From the NCBI RefSeq assembly GCF_001404515.1, contig NZ_CXWE01000001.1:310001-374000 (forward strand): a stretch of DNA of 64,000 nt. Reading direction: 5' to 3'. The notes under the pieces were generated by a model. That model searched no databases and was not told the DNA's origin. It saw only the letters and a program-made list of their open reading frames with translations. A program made the translations under genes and the position numbers. Source of the stretch: Roseibium album. GTDB taxonomy: Bacteria; Pseudomonadota; Alphaproteobacteria; Rhizobiales; Stappiaceae. Below, piece after piece: positions 26,231 through 34,339 of this stretch (the first letter of the stretch is position 1; each line of letters begins with the position of its first letter).

Positions 26231-27343
26231 TCATCGCGTTTTCACGAATTCAGCGGCACGCGAAACGAATGCAGGTGTGATCCAGCGTTGCTCAAGGCCC
26301 TGGGCAGAACAAAGAGCTGAAAGGTCCTCTTTGAGGTAGGAACTGAAGTAGGGTTCGTGAAAGAGTTGCGGAAAAATCGACAGGAGGCCGTCATAGTCCG
26401 GCACGTCGCCGGTCTGCAGGCTGTCGACGAAAAGGAAGGAGCCACCGGGTTTCAGAACACGGGAAATCTCTTTGATCACCTGCCTCCGGACTTTTGGTGG
26501 CAACTCGTGAAAGAGAAAGACGCAGGACAGAACATCGATGGAACTGTCGGCAAAAGGCAGCGCCTCGGCCATGGCAGTCACATAGCCTGCGCGCCGCGTC
26601 TTACATCGTTCTTGTGCAACGCCGAGATAGGGTTCGGAGAGATCAAGTCCAATGCCCCTGAGACGGGGAAAGGCCTTGAGCGCGGGATGAAGCAGTCCGC
26701 CCGTGCCGCAGGCAAGATCGAGATACGTGATCTTGCGCTGGTCCTTGCGTTTCAGGATCTCGGCAAATGGCACAAGAGCCCTACGGCGCATGGCCGCCGT
26801 TGCACCGGAAAACAGGACATCCACCTGGAAATCGTAAAGCCTCGCACTTTCCTGCGACAGCCAGCCGTCAGTCTGGAAATGAAAGTTCTGGCGATAGTAG
26901 CGAGGGAGCGCTTCGGCAAATCCGCCGGTGTCTTCGTTGACTTCCTGATGTGCGCCGGTTGCTCGGCGCCGGGCGACTTCCGGCACATCCCTGAAGAAGG
27001 CTCTGCTGGTATCAAGAAGCTCGCGCGCGGTCAGGCTTCCGTCAGAAGGCATCGGGTAGAGCCCGTCCTCGACGGCCTTCATATCGTCCGCGAAGAGCTT
27101 GAAGATATCGGCCAGCATGCGTCGCTGCCCCGGAACCGGGCCGTCCGGTTGAACTTTGGGTGTTTCCGGCAAGTCCTCTTGCAGGCGCCGGTTCATGCGG
27201 CGCATGGCCTCCGAGTGCAGTGTGTAAAGCGCGACACGGCTGCCCTGGTGCAGCGCATATCGAGCGCGCCGCGCCAAACCCCTGATAGGTGGACGCCTCC
27301 CGTTTCCCTTTGAGGGTTGAAGCTTCTCATCCACCAAGCCCAT
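26231..27343 (-). CDS. Class I SAM-dependent methyltransferase
   Basis: 370 residues. An N-terminal ~200-residue region of unknown role (SRVALYTLHSEAMRRMNRRL, FQTDGWLSQESARLYDFQVD) precedes a class I methyltransferase core. Motif I is YLDLACGTGG (207-216), followed by GIGLDLSEPYLGVAQER and the post-motif FVDSLQTGDVPDYDGLL. The segment YRQNFHFQTDGWLS is shared with uncharacterised alphaproteobacterial methyltransferases. It starts three bases after the stop of the TrmA/RlmD-type gene and so is cotranscribed with it. The substrate is unknown. Confidence 0.85.
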   Translation of the reverse strand: MGLVDEKLQPSKGNGRRPPIRGLARRARYALHQGSRVALYTLHSEAMRRMNRRLQEDLPETPKVQPDGPVPGQRRMLADIFKLFADDMKAVEDGLYPMPSDGSLTARELLDTSRAFFRDVPEVARRRATGAHQEVNEDTGGFAEALPRYYRQNFHFQTDGWLSQESARLYDFQVDVLFSGATAAMRRRALVPFAEILKRKDQRKITYLDLACGTGGLLHPALKAFPRLRGIGLDLSEPYLGVAQERCKTRRAGYVTAMAEALPFADSSIDVLSCVFLFHELPPKVRRQVIKEISRVLKPGGSFLFVDSLQTGDVPDYDGLLSIFPQLFHEPYFSSYLKEDLSALCSAQGLEQRWITPAFVSRAAEFVKTR

Positions 27344-27346
27344 GGC

Positions 27347-28579
27347 TCACTCCCTTTTCAAGACTGCCACCACTTCAATATGGGGCGAATACTGGAACTG
27401 GTCCACCGGTGTGACGCTTTGAAGCGTGTATCCGCCATAGAGCAACAGGCGCACATCCCGGGCAAAGGTGGCAGGATTGCAGGAGACGGCAACGATGGTC
27501 TTTACCTTCGATCTCGCCAACAACTCCGCCTGCGCCTGCGCTCCGGCCCGGGGCGGATCGAAAACCACCGCGTCGAAGGGCTCCAGTTCTTCGCGCACCA
27601 GTGGTCGCCGGAAGAGGTCGCGCCGTTCGAAAGTGACCTTCTTCAGCCCTTGCGGTCTTCTCAAGGCCCTGTCGAGTGCTGCAATGGCAGCTGCATCGCC
27701 CTCTACGGCGTGGACATTTGCCTGACGCGCCAGGCGCAGCGCGAATGTTCCGACCCCGCAAAAGAGATCGGCAACTGTCCTGGCCTTGCCGACACCATCG
27801 AGCACGAGACGGGAGAGGGCGTCTTCGGCCGCATGGGTTGCCTGGGTAAACCCTCCGGGAGCCGGGACGACATCGATGCCGTCCATGTCGAGCACCGGTG
27901 CGCGGACCTCCAGCAGAATTTCGCCGTTCACGGAAAGTCTGGCCAGGTCGAGTTCTATGGTCTTTTGCGACAGCTCCGCGATCATCCGGTCGTAATTTCG
28001 GTCGGCCTTGTCGAGGGCAACGTCGAGACCTGACGTGGTGGCAAGAACGGTAACGCGCATTTCGCCTTTTTTGGGCAGGACCTTTGCCGCGAGTTGCTTG
28101 AGACCGGGCAACGCCTTTTCAATGTCGGGCGAAAGCGCCTTGCAGCCGGCAGCGTCAACCAGCTTGTGGCTCGCCTTGCCGTGATAGCCGAGGATGACAT
28201 GGCGGCCGGCACGTCCGGCGGTCAGCACCGCGCGGCGACGCCCGCCGGCGGTGGCTGAAACGGCTTCAGATACGAAGGCTTCAATGCCGCTGCCCTTGAG
28301 GGCGCGGCTGACCAGATCACGCTTCCATTCAAGATAGGGTTTCTCGGCAAGGTGCTGCATGGAACAGCTGCCGGATGCCTCGCTATGGCTACACACAGGA
28401 GAAACGCGGTCCTGCGATCTGGTCACGATTGAGATCTCGGTCGCCCGACCGTTGACCACCTTTGCTCGCACCTTCTCGCCCGGCAATGCGCCTGCCACAT
28501 AGACCGGACCATTGTCGGTCTGCGCAATTCCGTCACCACGATGGCCCAGTTCCGAAATAATCAGTTCTTGTTCACTCAT
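27347..28579 (-). CDS. TrmA/RlmD-family RNA (uracil-5-)methyltransferase
   Basis: 410 residues. An N-terminal TRAM-like domain (1-55; ELGHRGDGIAQTDNGPVYV) is followed by an Fe-S segment and a Rossmann SAM domain. Motif I is DLFCGVGTFALRLA (near residue 268), the catalytic Cys is in AVSCNPATFARD, and FDAVVFDPPRAGA is present. The Fe-S cluster ligands normally read C-x5-C-G-G-C; here Cys63 and Cys72 remain but position 69 is Ser (SEASGSC). Cluster binding may be altered. It probably methylates a uridine in rRNA. First gene of a two-gene transcript. Confidence 0.88.
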   Translation of the reverse strand: MSEQELIISELGHRGDGIAQTDNGPVYVAGALPGEKVRAKVVNGRATEISIVTRSQDRVSPVCSHSEASGSCSMQHLAEKPYLEWKRDLVSRALKGSGIEAFVSEAVSATAGGRRRAVLTAGRAGRHVILGYHGKASHKLVDAAGCKALSPDIEKALPGLKQLAAKVLPKKGEMRVTVLATTSGLDVALDKADRNYDRMIAELSQKTIELDLARLSVNGEILLEVRAPVLDMDGIDVVPAPGGFTQATHAAEDALSRLVLDGVGKARTVADLFCGVGTFALRLARQANVHAVEGDAAAIAALDRALRRPQGLKKVTFERRDLFRRPLVREELEPFDAVVFDPPRAGAQAQAELLARSKVKTIVAVSCNPATFARDVRLLLYGGYTLQSVTPVDQFQYSPHIEVVAVLKRE

Positions 28580-28658
28580 GGCAGAGCGATACCGTCAACG
28601 GCGGGACGGAGCAAGCTCTTGCAAGAGCGGCAGCGTGAATTTCGATAGGGCGGAGGTC

Positions 28659-29576
28659 TCAACGTCGGTTCGAAAACAATCCTCGCGCGCGTGACAGTAG
28701 ACCGCGCGATGCACTTTTGGTGGCTGGCGTGTCTGAAGTGCTGGAGCGTATGGCAAAGTCGCGTAGCGCGTTCATGTCCTGTTTCTGCTGTGTGATCTTG
28801 ATCTCCCGGTGCGGATCGTTTGCAACTGCAGCTTCCGTCTGCATGCCGGAAGGTGACGAACCGGCCTCCGGAACGGTTTCCGGTCGTCTGTCATAAGGTT
28901 GCGGGTCGTTGGCAGCGGCAACCTCGGTTCTTTCCTCTTCGGCCCGTTTCCTGACATCGTCGGCATTCTTGTAGGTATAGGAACGTTGCGCCGTCACCTC
29001 GCCGTGAATGCCGAATTGCGGCGCATTCACGACGACCAGTCGAACCTTTTCCCAACTGTCGTGCCCCTCCAGTTTCTCGTGATAGACCGCAACAGCCCAC
29101 GCGTTGCTCTCGTCGCTGAAGGAGTTGTTGTGCGGCAAGATCGATCCGCGGACCTGGCACAAATTAATAAAGCCGAGTACCACTTCCATCATCCATGGCA
29201 GGGGAACACGAGCCTCCTGGAATTCGATCACCTTTCCGATCACCCATTGGGAGCCGCTGACGATCATGCCAAGAGGCAGGTCTTCTCCGAACCGCCCTGC
29301 GCTGGACGTGAGAATTGGACGGATATTCAAAAGAGCGAGATCGCCAGCCTCTCCGGCACTTTCGAAGAAGCTTTGCGGCACAAGATTGTCGCTGACACAC
29401 CAAAGAACCGCGCTTGCCGGATTATTTCTGATGATCAGTTTGCTCAGCCAGTAACAGAAAAATCTCGCCCGGTCGGCTTCGCCAAGGCTGTCAAAGGACG
29501 ATTCCGCCGCAAGCGAGTCCACAAACTCGTCTCCGAGCTTTCGCAGCTCTTCCGAAAAGAGCTGCACATCCAGCAT
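28659..29576 (-). CDS. C-terminal part of a probably frameshifted DUF4261-like protein
   Basis: 305 residues from ATG 29576. Residues 50-190 (AVLWCVSDNLVPQSFFESAG, PWMMEVVLGFINLCQVRGS) look like the second half of a DUF4261-like domain; the rest is a charged, low-complexity tail ending in Arg/Ser-rich sequence (SRARGLFSNRR). The preceding frame overlaps it by 86 bp. Removing one GCAT from the duplicated GCATGCATGC at 29573-29582 fuses both frames into about 416 residues. AAGG before the ATG leaves translational restart possible. The function is unknown. Confidence 0.55.
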   Translation of the reverse strand: MLDVQLFSEELRKLGDEFVDSLAAESSFDSLGEADRARFFCYWLSKLIIRNNPASAVLWCVSDNLVPQSFFESAGEAGDLALLNIRPILTSSAGRFGEDLPLGMIVSGSQWVIGKVIEFQEARVPLPWMMEVVLGFINLCQVRGSILPHNNSFSDESNAWAVAVYHEKLEGHDSWEKVRLVVVNAPQFGIHGEVTAQRSYTYKNADDVRKRAEEERTEVAAANDPQPYDRRPETVPEAGSSPSGMQTEAAVANDPHREIKITQQKQDMNALRDFAIRSSTSDTPATKSASRGLLSRARGLFSNRR

Positions 29577-29913
29577 GCATGCCCTTGGCGATCGTCACGA
29601 ACGTGTTCGCCTTGTGCCGTCGTACGATGTCCTGTGCGTTGGGAAGCACTAGGCCGGTATAGGGGGTCGTCAGCGCCGTACGGAATCCCGCAAGCCCAAG
29701 CGGTTCGTCGTTCTGGCTGATCAGAACGCGATGCCGACCCGCGTTGACATGTATGTCTTGCGAGGTCGACGAGGCGATCCGCTGTACCTCCGATGCATAC
29801 CCAAGATGACTGGAAAATTCTTTGACAGCCTCGAAAATGACGCCACCATCCAACGGATTGAACTGGTCATGGAGAATTGCGCATTCCACGCGGTCCAAAG
29901 CAGGAATATCCAT
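29491..29913 (-). CDS. N-terminal part of the same frameshifted protein
   Basis: 140 residues from the ATG at 29913 (GGGAG ahead). Residues 1-112 look natural (HRVLISQNDEPLGLAGFRTA, VRRHKANTFVTIAKG). The last 28 residues are Ala/Arg/Cys-rich and have the look of out-of-frame translation. A direct fusion to the next frame would read TIAKGM-LDVQLFSEEL. Either a recent 4-bp tandem duplication inactivated one gene or the break is a sequencing artefact. An inverted repeat lies about 100 bp upstream. Confidence 0.5.
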   Translation of the reverse strand: MDIPALDRVECAILHDQFNPLDGGVIFEAVKEFSSHLGYASEVQRIASSTSQDIHVNAGRHRVLISQNDEPLGLAGFRTALTTPYTGLVLPNAQDIVRRHKANTFVTIAKGMHAGCAALFGRAAKARRRVCGLACGGIVL

Positions 29914-30010
29914 GAGTGTCTCCCTTTGCATATGACCGTTTTATAAGTCTGAAATCGTTTTCAAAAGGAAAATGCAATTGGATAAATTTCAACTTTTGAT
30001 AGAAATCTTG

Positions 30011-30036
30011 ATTTGCAATCAGGTGATTTTGCAAAT
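30011..30036. promoter_or_regulatory. Operator-like inverted repeat
   Basis: ATTTGCAA-N10-TTGCAAAT is a perfect 8-bp dyad about 100 bp upstream of the 29.9-kb start, in an AT-rich gap between that gene and tlyA. It is likely a binding site for a dimeric regulator; which one is unknown. Confidence 0.4.
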
Positions 30037-30120
30037 GCCTTCGCTACACTTGGCACAGTGTGAGATCTGACGGATTGCCGGCGCCCACGTGAGCAGTTCT
30101 GGAAAGGGAGGATGAGCGCT

Positions 30121-30861
30121 TCAGTCCGTTTTCTTGCCGTTTAGCAGCCACTCGGCATTGCCGTCGCCACCCTTGACCGGGGAGGGGATCAAGTCACCCG
30201 CAGCCCAGCCGGGAACAGTCGTCAGCCACTTTTGAAGCTCGCGAGCTGTTTCCTCGGCCACCGTGGGATCCACGATCCCGCCCTTGCCGATCCTGTCTTT
30301 GCCCGCCTCGAACTGCGGTTTGACCAGAAAAACCCCCTCAGCGCCGGGCGCAGCAAGATCCAGTGACGGCGGGAGTGCGAGTTTCAGCGAGATGAAACTG
30401 ACATCGGAAACGAGCAATCCGGGCCGGTCTCCTTCAAGGTGATCGATAGTCAGATCCCGCGCATTGCATCCGTCCTGCGCAAAAACCCTCGGATGGGAAC
30501 GCAGGCTCTCGTGCAACTGGTTGTGACCGACATCGATCGCATGGACCTTCTCTGCTCCGCGATCCACCAGGACCTGAGTAAAGCCCCCCGTGGATGCGCC
30601 GATATCCATGCAGATCTTGCCTCTTGGATCGACACCGAACCGGTTCAGGCCTTCAATCAGTTTAAGCGCTGCCCGGGAAACGTAGCAGGAAGCCGGGTCA
30701 TCTATTTCAAGAGAAGTATCCGCACTGACCTTCTGGGCCGGTTTCCTGCAGATCTTGCCTGCGACGCTGACCGTGCCACGCAGGACCGCGTCCCGCGCGC
30801 GGGCACGGCTTGCGAAGTGGCCGGTATCGACAAGATGTTGATCAAGACGCTTCGTGGACAT
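30121..30861 (-). CDS. tlyA: TlyA-family rRNA 2'-O-methyltransferase / hemolysin-like protein
   Basis: 246 residues. An N-terminal S4 RNA-binding domain (about 3-62; KRLDQHLVDTGHFASRARAR) precedes an FtsJ/RrmJ-type SAM domain with CMDIGASTGGFTQVLVDRGA (about 85-104) and the catalytic-region Lys in FLVKPQFEAG. TlyA proteins 2'-O-methylate rRNA in several bacteria. The ATG at 30861 gives the family length; an upstream extension is not conserved. In relatives tlyA follows dxs; here copper and MFS genes lie between. Confidence 0.9.
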   Translation of the reverse strand: MSTKRLDQHLVDTGHFASRARARDAVLRGTVSVAGKICRKPAQKVSADTSLEIDDPASCYVSRAALKLIEGLNRFGVDPRGKICMDIGASTGGFTQVLVDRGAEKVHAIDVGHNQLHESLRSHPRVFAQDGCNARDLTIDHLEGDRPGLLVSDVSFISLKLALPPSLDLAAPGAEGVFLVKPQFEAGKDRIGKGGIVDPTVAEETARELQKWLTTVPGWAAGDLIPSPVKGGDGNAEWLLNGKKTD

Positions 30862-30912
30862 GAGCGGTCTTTTAGGCACAGTCCGGACGAATGAAAAGCA
30901 CAAGCTGGTACC

Positions 30913-31050
30913 TCAGCCGAAACAACCTGCAATCGCGGACAGCAGGCGGTCAGCGTAGACACGCTCTCCCGCGTAAAGCCACAAGACTGCCGACAGCGCG
31001 ACGAAACCCGTCGCGCCGGCAATCAGTCCTACAAAGAGCGGCATGCGCAT
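30913..31050 (-). CDS. Small single-pass membrane protein
   Basis: 45 residues, MRMPLFVGLIAGATGFVALS and on to RLLSAIAGCFG, with one hydrophobic segment (about 4-25) and a short C-terminal tail with one Cys. The frame is open from ATG 31050 (or 31044) to TGA, beginning 26 bp after the SCO1 stop and ending 52 bp before the tlyA start, all on one strand. Coding is inferred from its TM pattern and packed position; there is only a weak ribosome-binding site. It could assist copper delivery or be unrelated. Confidence 0.5.
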   Translation of the reverse strand: MRMPLFVGLIAGATGFVALSAVLWLYAGERVYADRLLSAIAGCFG

Positions 31051-31075
31051 GGATGTGTTTCCGCTTCACTGGTCC

Positions 31076-31702
31076 TTACGACGAAGCAGGCGCGTTCTTG
31101 ATCAGGCGGCGGAGCTTCGGCAAGGCTGTATCTTCCGCTTCCTGATAAGCGATGGTTCCGACAAACTTGTTGTCCGCGTTCATCAGATAAACGGCAGCGG
31201 AATGGTCCATCGTATAATCGCCGTCGTCAAGAGGCACCTTCTTGGCATAGACGCGATAGGCCTTGATCATGGCATCGACCTGTTCACGCGATCCGGTCAG
31301 CGGTGTGATGCGCTTGTCGAATGCCCAGACATAGTCACGCATGACTTCGGGGGTATCGCGTTCCGGATCAACGGAAACAAAGGCATAGTTCAGCTTTTCC
31401 GCGTCGTCACCGAGTGCGTCCATCCAGCCCTGCAGCTCCGAGAGGGTCGTCGGACACACGTCCGGACAATAGGTGAAACCGAAAAACAAGACGGTCGGTT
31501 TTCCGGCAAAAGTCGCGTCCGTTACGGTCTCGCCGTTTCCGTCGACAAGTTCAAATGGGCCGCCGATCGCCGCCAGCGGTTCAATCAGGCCACCGGAATT
31601 TTCGTTTCCGGCCGTTTGTTGATACACAAGCACCCCGGATACGCCGGCAAGGACGGCAACTGCCGCCCAGGCCACGTACCGGAAGAGTTTCAAGCCAGAC
31701 AT
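31076..31702 (-). CDS. SCO1/SenC-family copper chaperone
   Basis: 208 residues. An N-terminal membrane anchor (about 9-28) and a thioredoxin-like periplasmic domain. The copper ligands are present: C79-P-D-V-C83 in FTYCPDVCPTTL and His167 in DHSAAVYLM. SCO proteins load the CuA centre of cytochrome oxidase or act as thiol reductases for it. It is 22 bp downstream of the PCuAC gene, which supports a joint copper-delivery job. Confidence 0.93.
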   Translation of the reverse strand: MSGLKLFRYVAWAAVAVLAGVSGVLVYQQTAGNENSGGLIEPLAAIGGPFELVDGNGETVTDATFAGKPTVLFFGFTYCPDVCPTTLSELQGWMDALGDDAEKLNYAFVSVDPERDTPEVMRDYVWAFDKRITPLTGSREQVDAMIKAYRVYAKKVPLDDGDYTMDHSAAVYLMNADNKFVGTIAYQEAEDTALPKLRRLIKNAPASS

Positions 31703-31724
31703 GGGTCGTCCTCTTCAGGAAATA

Positions 31725-32216
31725 TCAGTTTTTGCTATGCTTCATGTGGCCGTGATCCATCGATTTCGCGCCCATCTTGGCGACATCAAGATCAATGGCG
31801 ACATCCCCCGCCTTTTCGAAGGTGAGCACCACTGGGACAGTGGACCCCTCTTCGAATGCCTGGTTCAGTCCCATGAACATGATGTGCAGGCCGCCGGGCT
31901 TCAAGGTAACGGTTTCACCGGCCGGGATTTCGATCCCGTCCTGCATTTTCCGCATTTTCATCACGCCATCGGTAACGGCCATTTCGTGAATTTCAACCTT
32001 GGCGGCGACATCGGAACTTGCGGAGACCAGGCGATCTGCTTCTGAACCGGAGTTGACGATTTCCACAAAACCGCCGCCGGCCTTGGCTTTGGGCGGGGTT
32101 GCGCGCGTCCATGTTTTTGAGAGTGACAGGTCGCCCGCCTGGTAGTCGGACGCGAGTGCGGAAAGAGAAAAGACGGTAAGCGCCGTCGCAGCGGCGATGG
32201 ATGTCCAGAGTTTCAT
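31725..32216 (-). CDS. PCuAC-type periplasmic copper chaperone
   Basis: 163 residues: signal peptide (1-23) and a PCuAC domain. The Cu(I) site follows the family pattern: His77 and Met79 in VEIHEMA, Met residues at 86-91, and His111 with Met113 in GGLHIMFM. The C-terminus adds a His/Met-rich tail (SMDHGHMKHSKN) that may bind extra copper. AAGGAT is seven bases ahead of the ATG at 32216. It sits between a Cys-rich secreted protein gene and SCO1. Confidence 0.93.
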   Translation of the reverse strand: MKLWTSIAAATALTVFSLSALASDYQAGDLSLSKTWTRATPPKAKAGGGFVEIVNSGSEADRLVSASSDVAAKVEIHEMAVTDGVMKMRKMQDGIEIPAGETVTLKPGGLHIMFMGLNQAFEEGSTVPVVLTFEKAGDVAIDLDVAKMGAKSMDHGHMKHSKN

Positions 32217-32251
32217 TTCGGTATCCTTGGAATCTGGGTTTTTGAACGGTT

Positions 32252-32647
32252 TCAGACCAAGGAAGAGGGGGGACCCCGAATGGGCGTGACGCAACGTTTG
32301 TCAGCAATGCAGATTGGCTTGTCTGCGACGTCCGATGGAGCACACGATCCCGGGGCCTCGAACGGCATCACCGAGGAGATGCCTGGCAGACACGATCCGG
32401 GCGCACAGCCACTTGCGCACGCGGGACCGCACTGACAGGCCAGCATGTCGTGCGGCCAGGGGGTGCTTTGCTCTTGACCGGAAGGCTGACAAAGGCTTGT
32501 CAGGCCCGACGCGGCTGCATAGTCGGGTGAAATGGCTGTTGCGAGCACAACGAGGCCCAGACGCAACGAAAACGCAAGCGCAGCAAACGCCACCAGTGGA
32601 TGACGCTCACGTCGCAAGGTCTGCAGATATGCGCCACGCAAAGCCAT
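32252..32647 (-). CDS. Cys-rich DUF2946-like secreted or membrane protein
   Basis: 131 residues. A hydrophobic segment (about 18-42) is followed by nine cysteines, five of them packed as CQC-x3-C-x3-C-x4-C in the middle. DUF2946 proteins commonly precede PCuAC/SCO genes in Proteobacteria; this one is placed there mainly by context and layout. A metal-binding role is inferred from Cys density. It is 35 bp upstream of the PCuAC gene on the same strand and likely heads the operon. The start at 32647 lacks a clear ribosome-binding site. Confidence 0.65.
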   Translation of the reverse strand: MALRGAYLQTLRRERHPLVAFAALAFSLRLGLVVLATAISPDYAAASGLTSLCQPSGQEQSTPWPHDMLACQCGPACASGCAPGSCLPGISSVMPFEAPGSCAPSDVADKPICIADKRCVTPIRGPPSSLV

Positions 32648-32713
32648 GTGAGGGCTATAGGCCTGTTCCGTCTTTCTGTCGAGCGGCGAAACCGCGCATG
32701 TCACCACAATAAG

Positions 32714-34174
32714 TCAGGAGCCGTCGGGCTTTTCGGATTTGCCTGTCTCCGGATGTGTTTCAAGAACGGCTTCACCGGAGCGGTCGCTCTTGGCCCCGGC
32801 GTCCTTGTTGTCGGCAGCTAGATCATCTTCGGACGGCCCGTTCCCGCCACCGGTGTCATCTTCGGTTTCGTCCGAAGGCGTATCGAAATTATAGATATCG
32901 TCTTCATAGGCCGGGAATTCCTCCGGCGGAATGACATATTCCTCGGCTTCCGCGTCGAGAGGTTCGGGCGAAATAACCGAGCCGACCTGCGCCGTTGCAG
33001 CGTACTCGAAATCCGTTTTCTCGTCGTCCGTCAACGCCTCTCTCGTAAACACGCGTGTCAGCACGAATGCAGCCATTGTCAGACTGACAGCGGCAATCAT
33101 GACATAAAGTCCGGAAGGTCCGATTTGTCCCATAATCAGCGAGGCGACCAACGGGCCGATGATCGAACCGATGCCGAATGACAGCAACATCCCGGACGAG
33201 GTTTCAACGAAGTCCTCCGGCGCGGCGTGGTCGAAAGCGTGGGCAACCGCTATGGCGTAAAGTGGCTGGGTGAATATGCCGACAAGCACCGCCGACAGGA
33301 TCGCAATCGGAAATGCTGTCGGTGAGAACACCACAATCGTGAGTGCAGCCACCGCAGTCGCAGCACCCAGGCCCACAAGGACAAGGCGGCGGTCCATCCG
33401 GTCGGACAAGCGGCCGACCGGCCACTGTGCCATCATGCCGCCGCCGATGATTGCAGCCGCGTAATAGGCTGACTGATTGGTTGAAAGGCCTATCTGTGAC
33501 CCGTACAGCGGAGAAAGTGTGAAGATGGCACCCTGCGAAACCCCGATGAGCAGAATTCCGACAAAGGCTGCCGGCGAGGTCTGGTAGAGGCGTATCGGCC
33601 GGAAGCGCACAAGCGTGATCGGTGCTGGTTGCGTTGCCGTCGTCAGCGAAATCGGCATCACGGCAAGGCTCAACGCAACAGAGGCAACGGCGAACGGCAC
33701 GAAGGACGAAATATTCATGCTGGCAATCGAAACCTGCCCGAGGATCATCGCACCGAACACGATAACGATATAGACCGACATGATCGTTCCGCGGTTCTCG
33801 TTGGTCGCGCTTTCGTTGAGCCAGCTTTCGACGATCATGTAAAAACCGGCCAGGCTGAAGCCAGAGACAACGCGAATGATGAACCATGAGTAGGGGTCGA
33901 TCAGAACCGGATGCAGGATCGCGGCTCCGGACATCAGTGAAACGAGCGCCGCAAAGGCGCGGATATGCCCGGCGCGCATGATCAGCAGCGGTGCACCGAG
34001 ACAGCCCAGAACCAGTCCTACGAAGTAGGCTGAAGAGATTGCACCGATTTCGAAATCACTGAAATAGAACCGGTCCGCGGCCAGCGGCAGGAGCGTGGTC
34101 TGAAGACCGTGCCCGAAAATGAGCATGGCAACGGACAACAAAAGAGCGGACACGGAAATGAGTGTCTGAGCCAT
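32714..34174 (-). CDS. MFS transporter with acidic cytoplasmic tail
   Basis: 486 residues. Twelve hydrophobic segments fill about 1-395; the first half shows FSDFEIGAISSAYFVGLVLG and the central loop GRLSDRMDRRLV of the major facilitator superfamily, in the YcaD-like branch. The last ~85 residues are strongly acidic and Pro/Gly-rich (EEYVIPPEEFPAYEDD, then Asp/Glu runs). GGGAGG precedes the ATG. The terminator at 34204-34227 separates it from dxs, so it has its own promoter. The substrate is unknown. Confidence 0.88.
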   Translation of the reverse strand: MAQTLISVSALLLSVAMLIFGHGLQTTLLPLAADRFYFSDFEIGAISSAYFVGLVLGCLGAPLLIMRAGHIRAFAALVSLMSGAAILHPVLIDPYSWFIIRVVSGFSLAGFYMIVESWLNESATNENRGTIMSVYIVIVFGAMILGQVSIASMNISSFVPFAVASVALSLAVMPISLTTATQPAPITLVRFRPIRLYQTSPAAFVGILLIGVSQGAIFTLSPLYGSQIGLSTNQSAYYAAAIIGGGMMAQWPVGRLSDRMDRRLVLVGLGAATAVAALTIVVFSPTAFPIAILSAVLVGIFTQPLYAIAVAHAFDHAAPEDFVETSSGMLLSFGIGSIIGPLVASLIMGQIGPSGLYVMIAAVSLTMAAFVLTRVFTREALTDDEKTDFEYAATAQVGSVISPEPLDAEAEEYVIPPEEFPAYEDDIYNFDTPSDETEDDTGGGNGPSEDDLAADNKDAGAKSDRSGEAVLETHPETGKSEKPDGS

Positions 34175-34203
34175 GGCTGCCTCCCGGTGACTCGTTCCAA
34201 AAC

Positions 34204-34227
34204 AAAAAACGCCGGTTGGAACCGGCG
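34204..34227 (-). terminator. Rho-independent terminator downstream of dxs
   Basis: CGCCGGTT-CC-AACCGGCG stem followed by six T on the minus strand, 113 bp past the dxs stop. Confidence 0.85.
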
Positions 34228-34339
34228 CGTTTGATCCTGAGCACCAGCATTTTCAGTTATGGCAGCTCGTGTCAATCACGATTTGAAGCGTGACGCATGC
34301 GCACTTGCCGGCGTCGATTCTGTCAGTCTGCGAAGCCGT

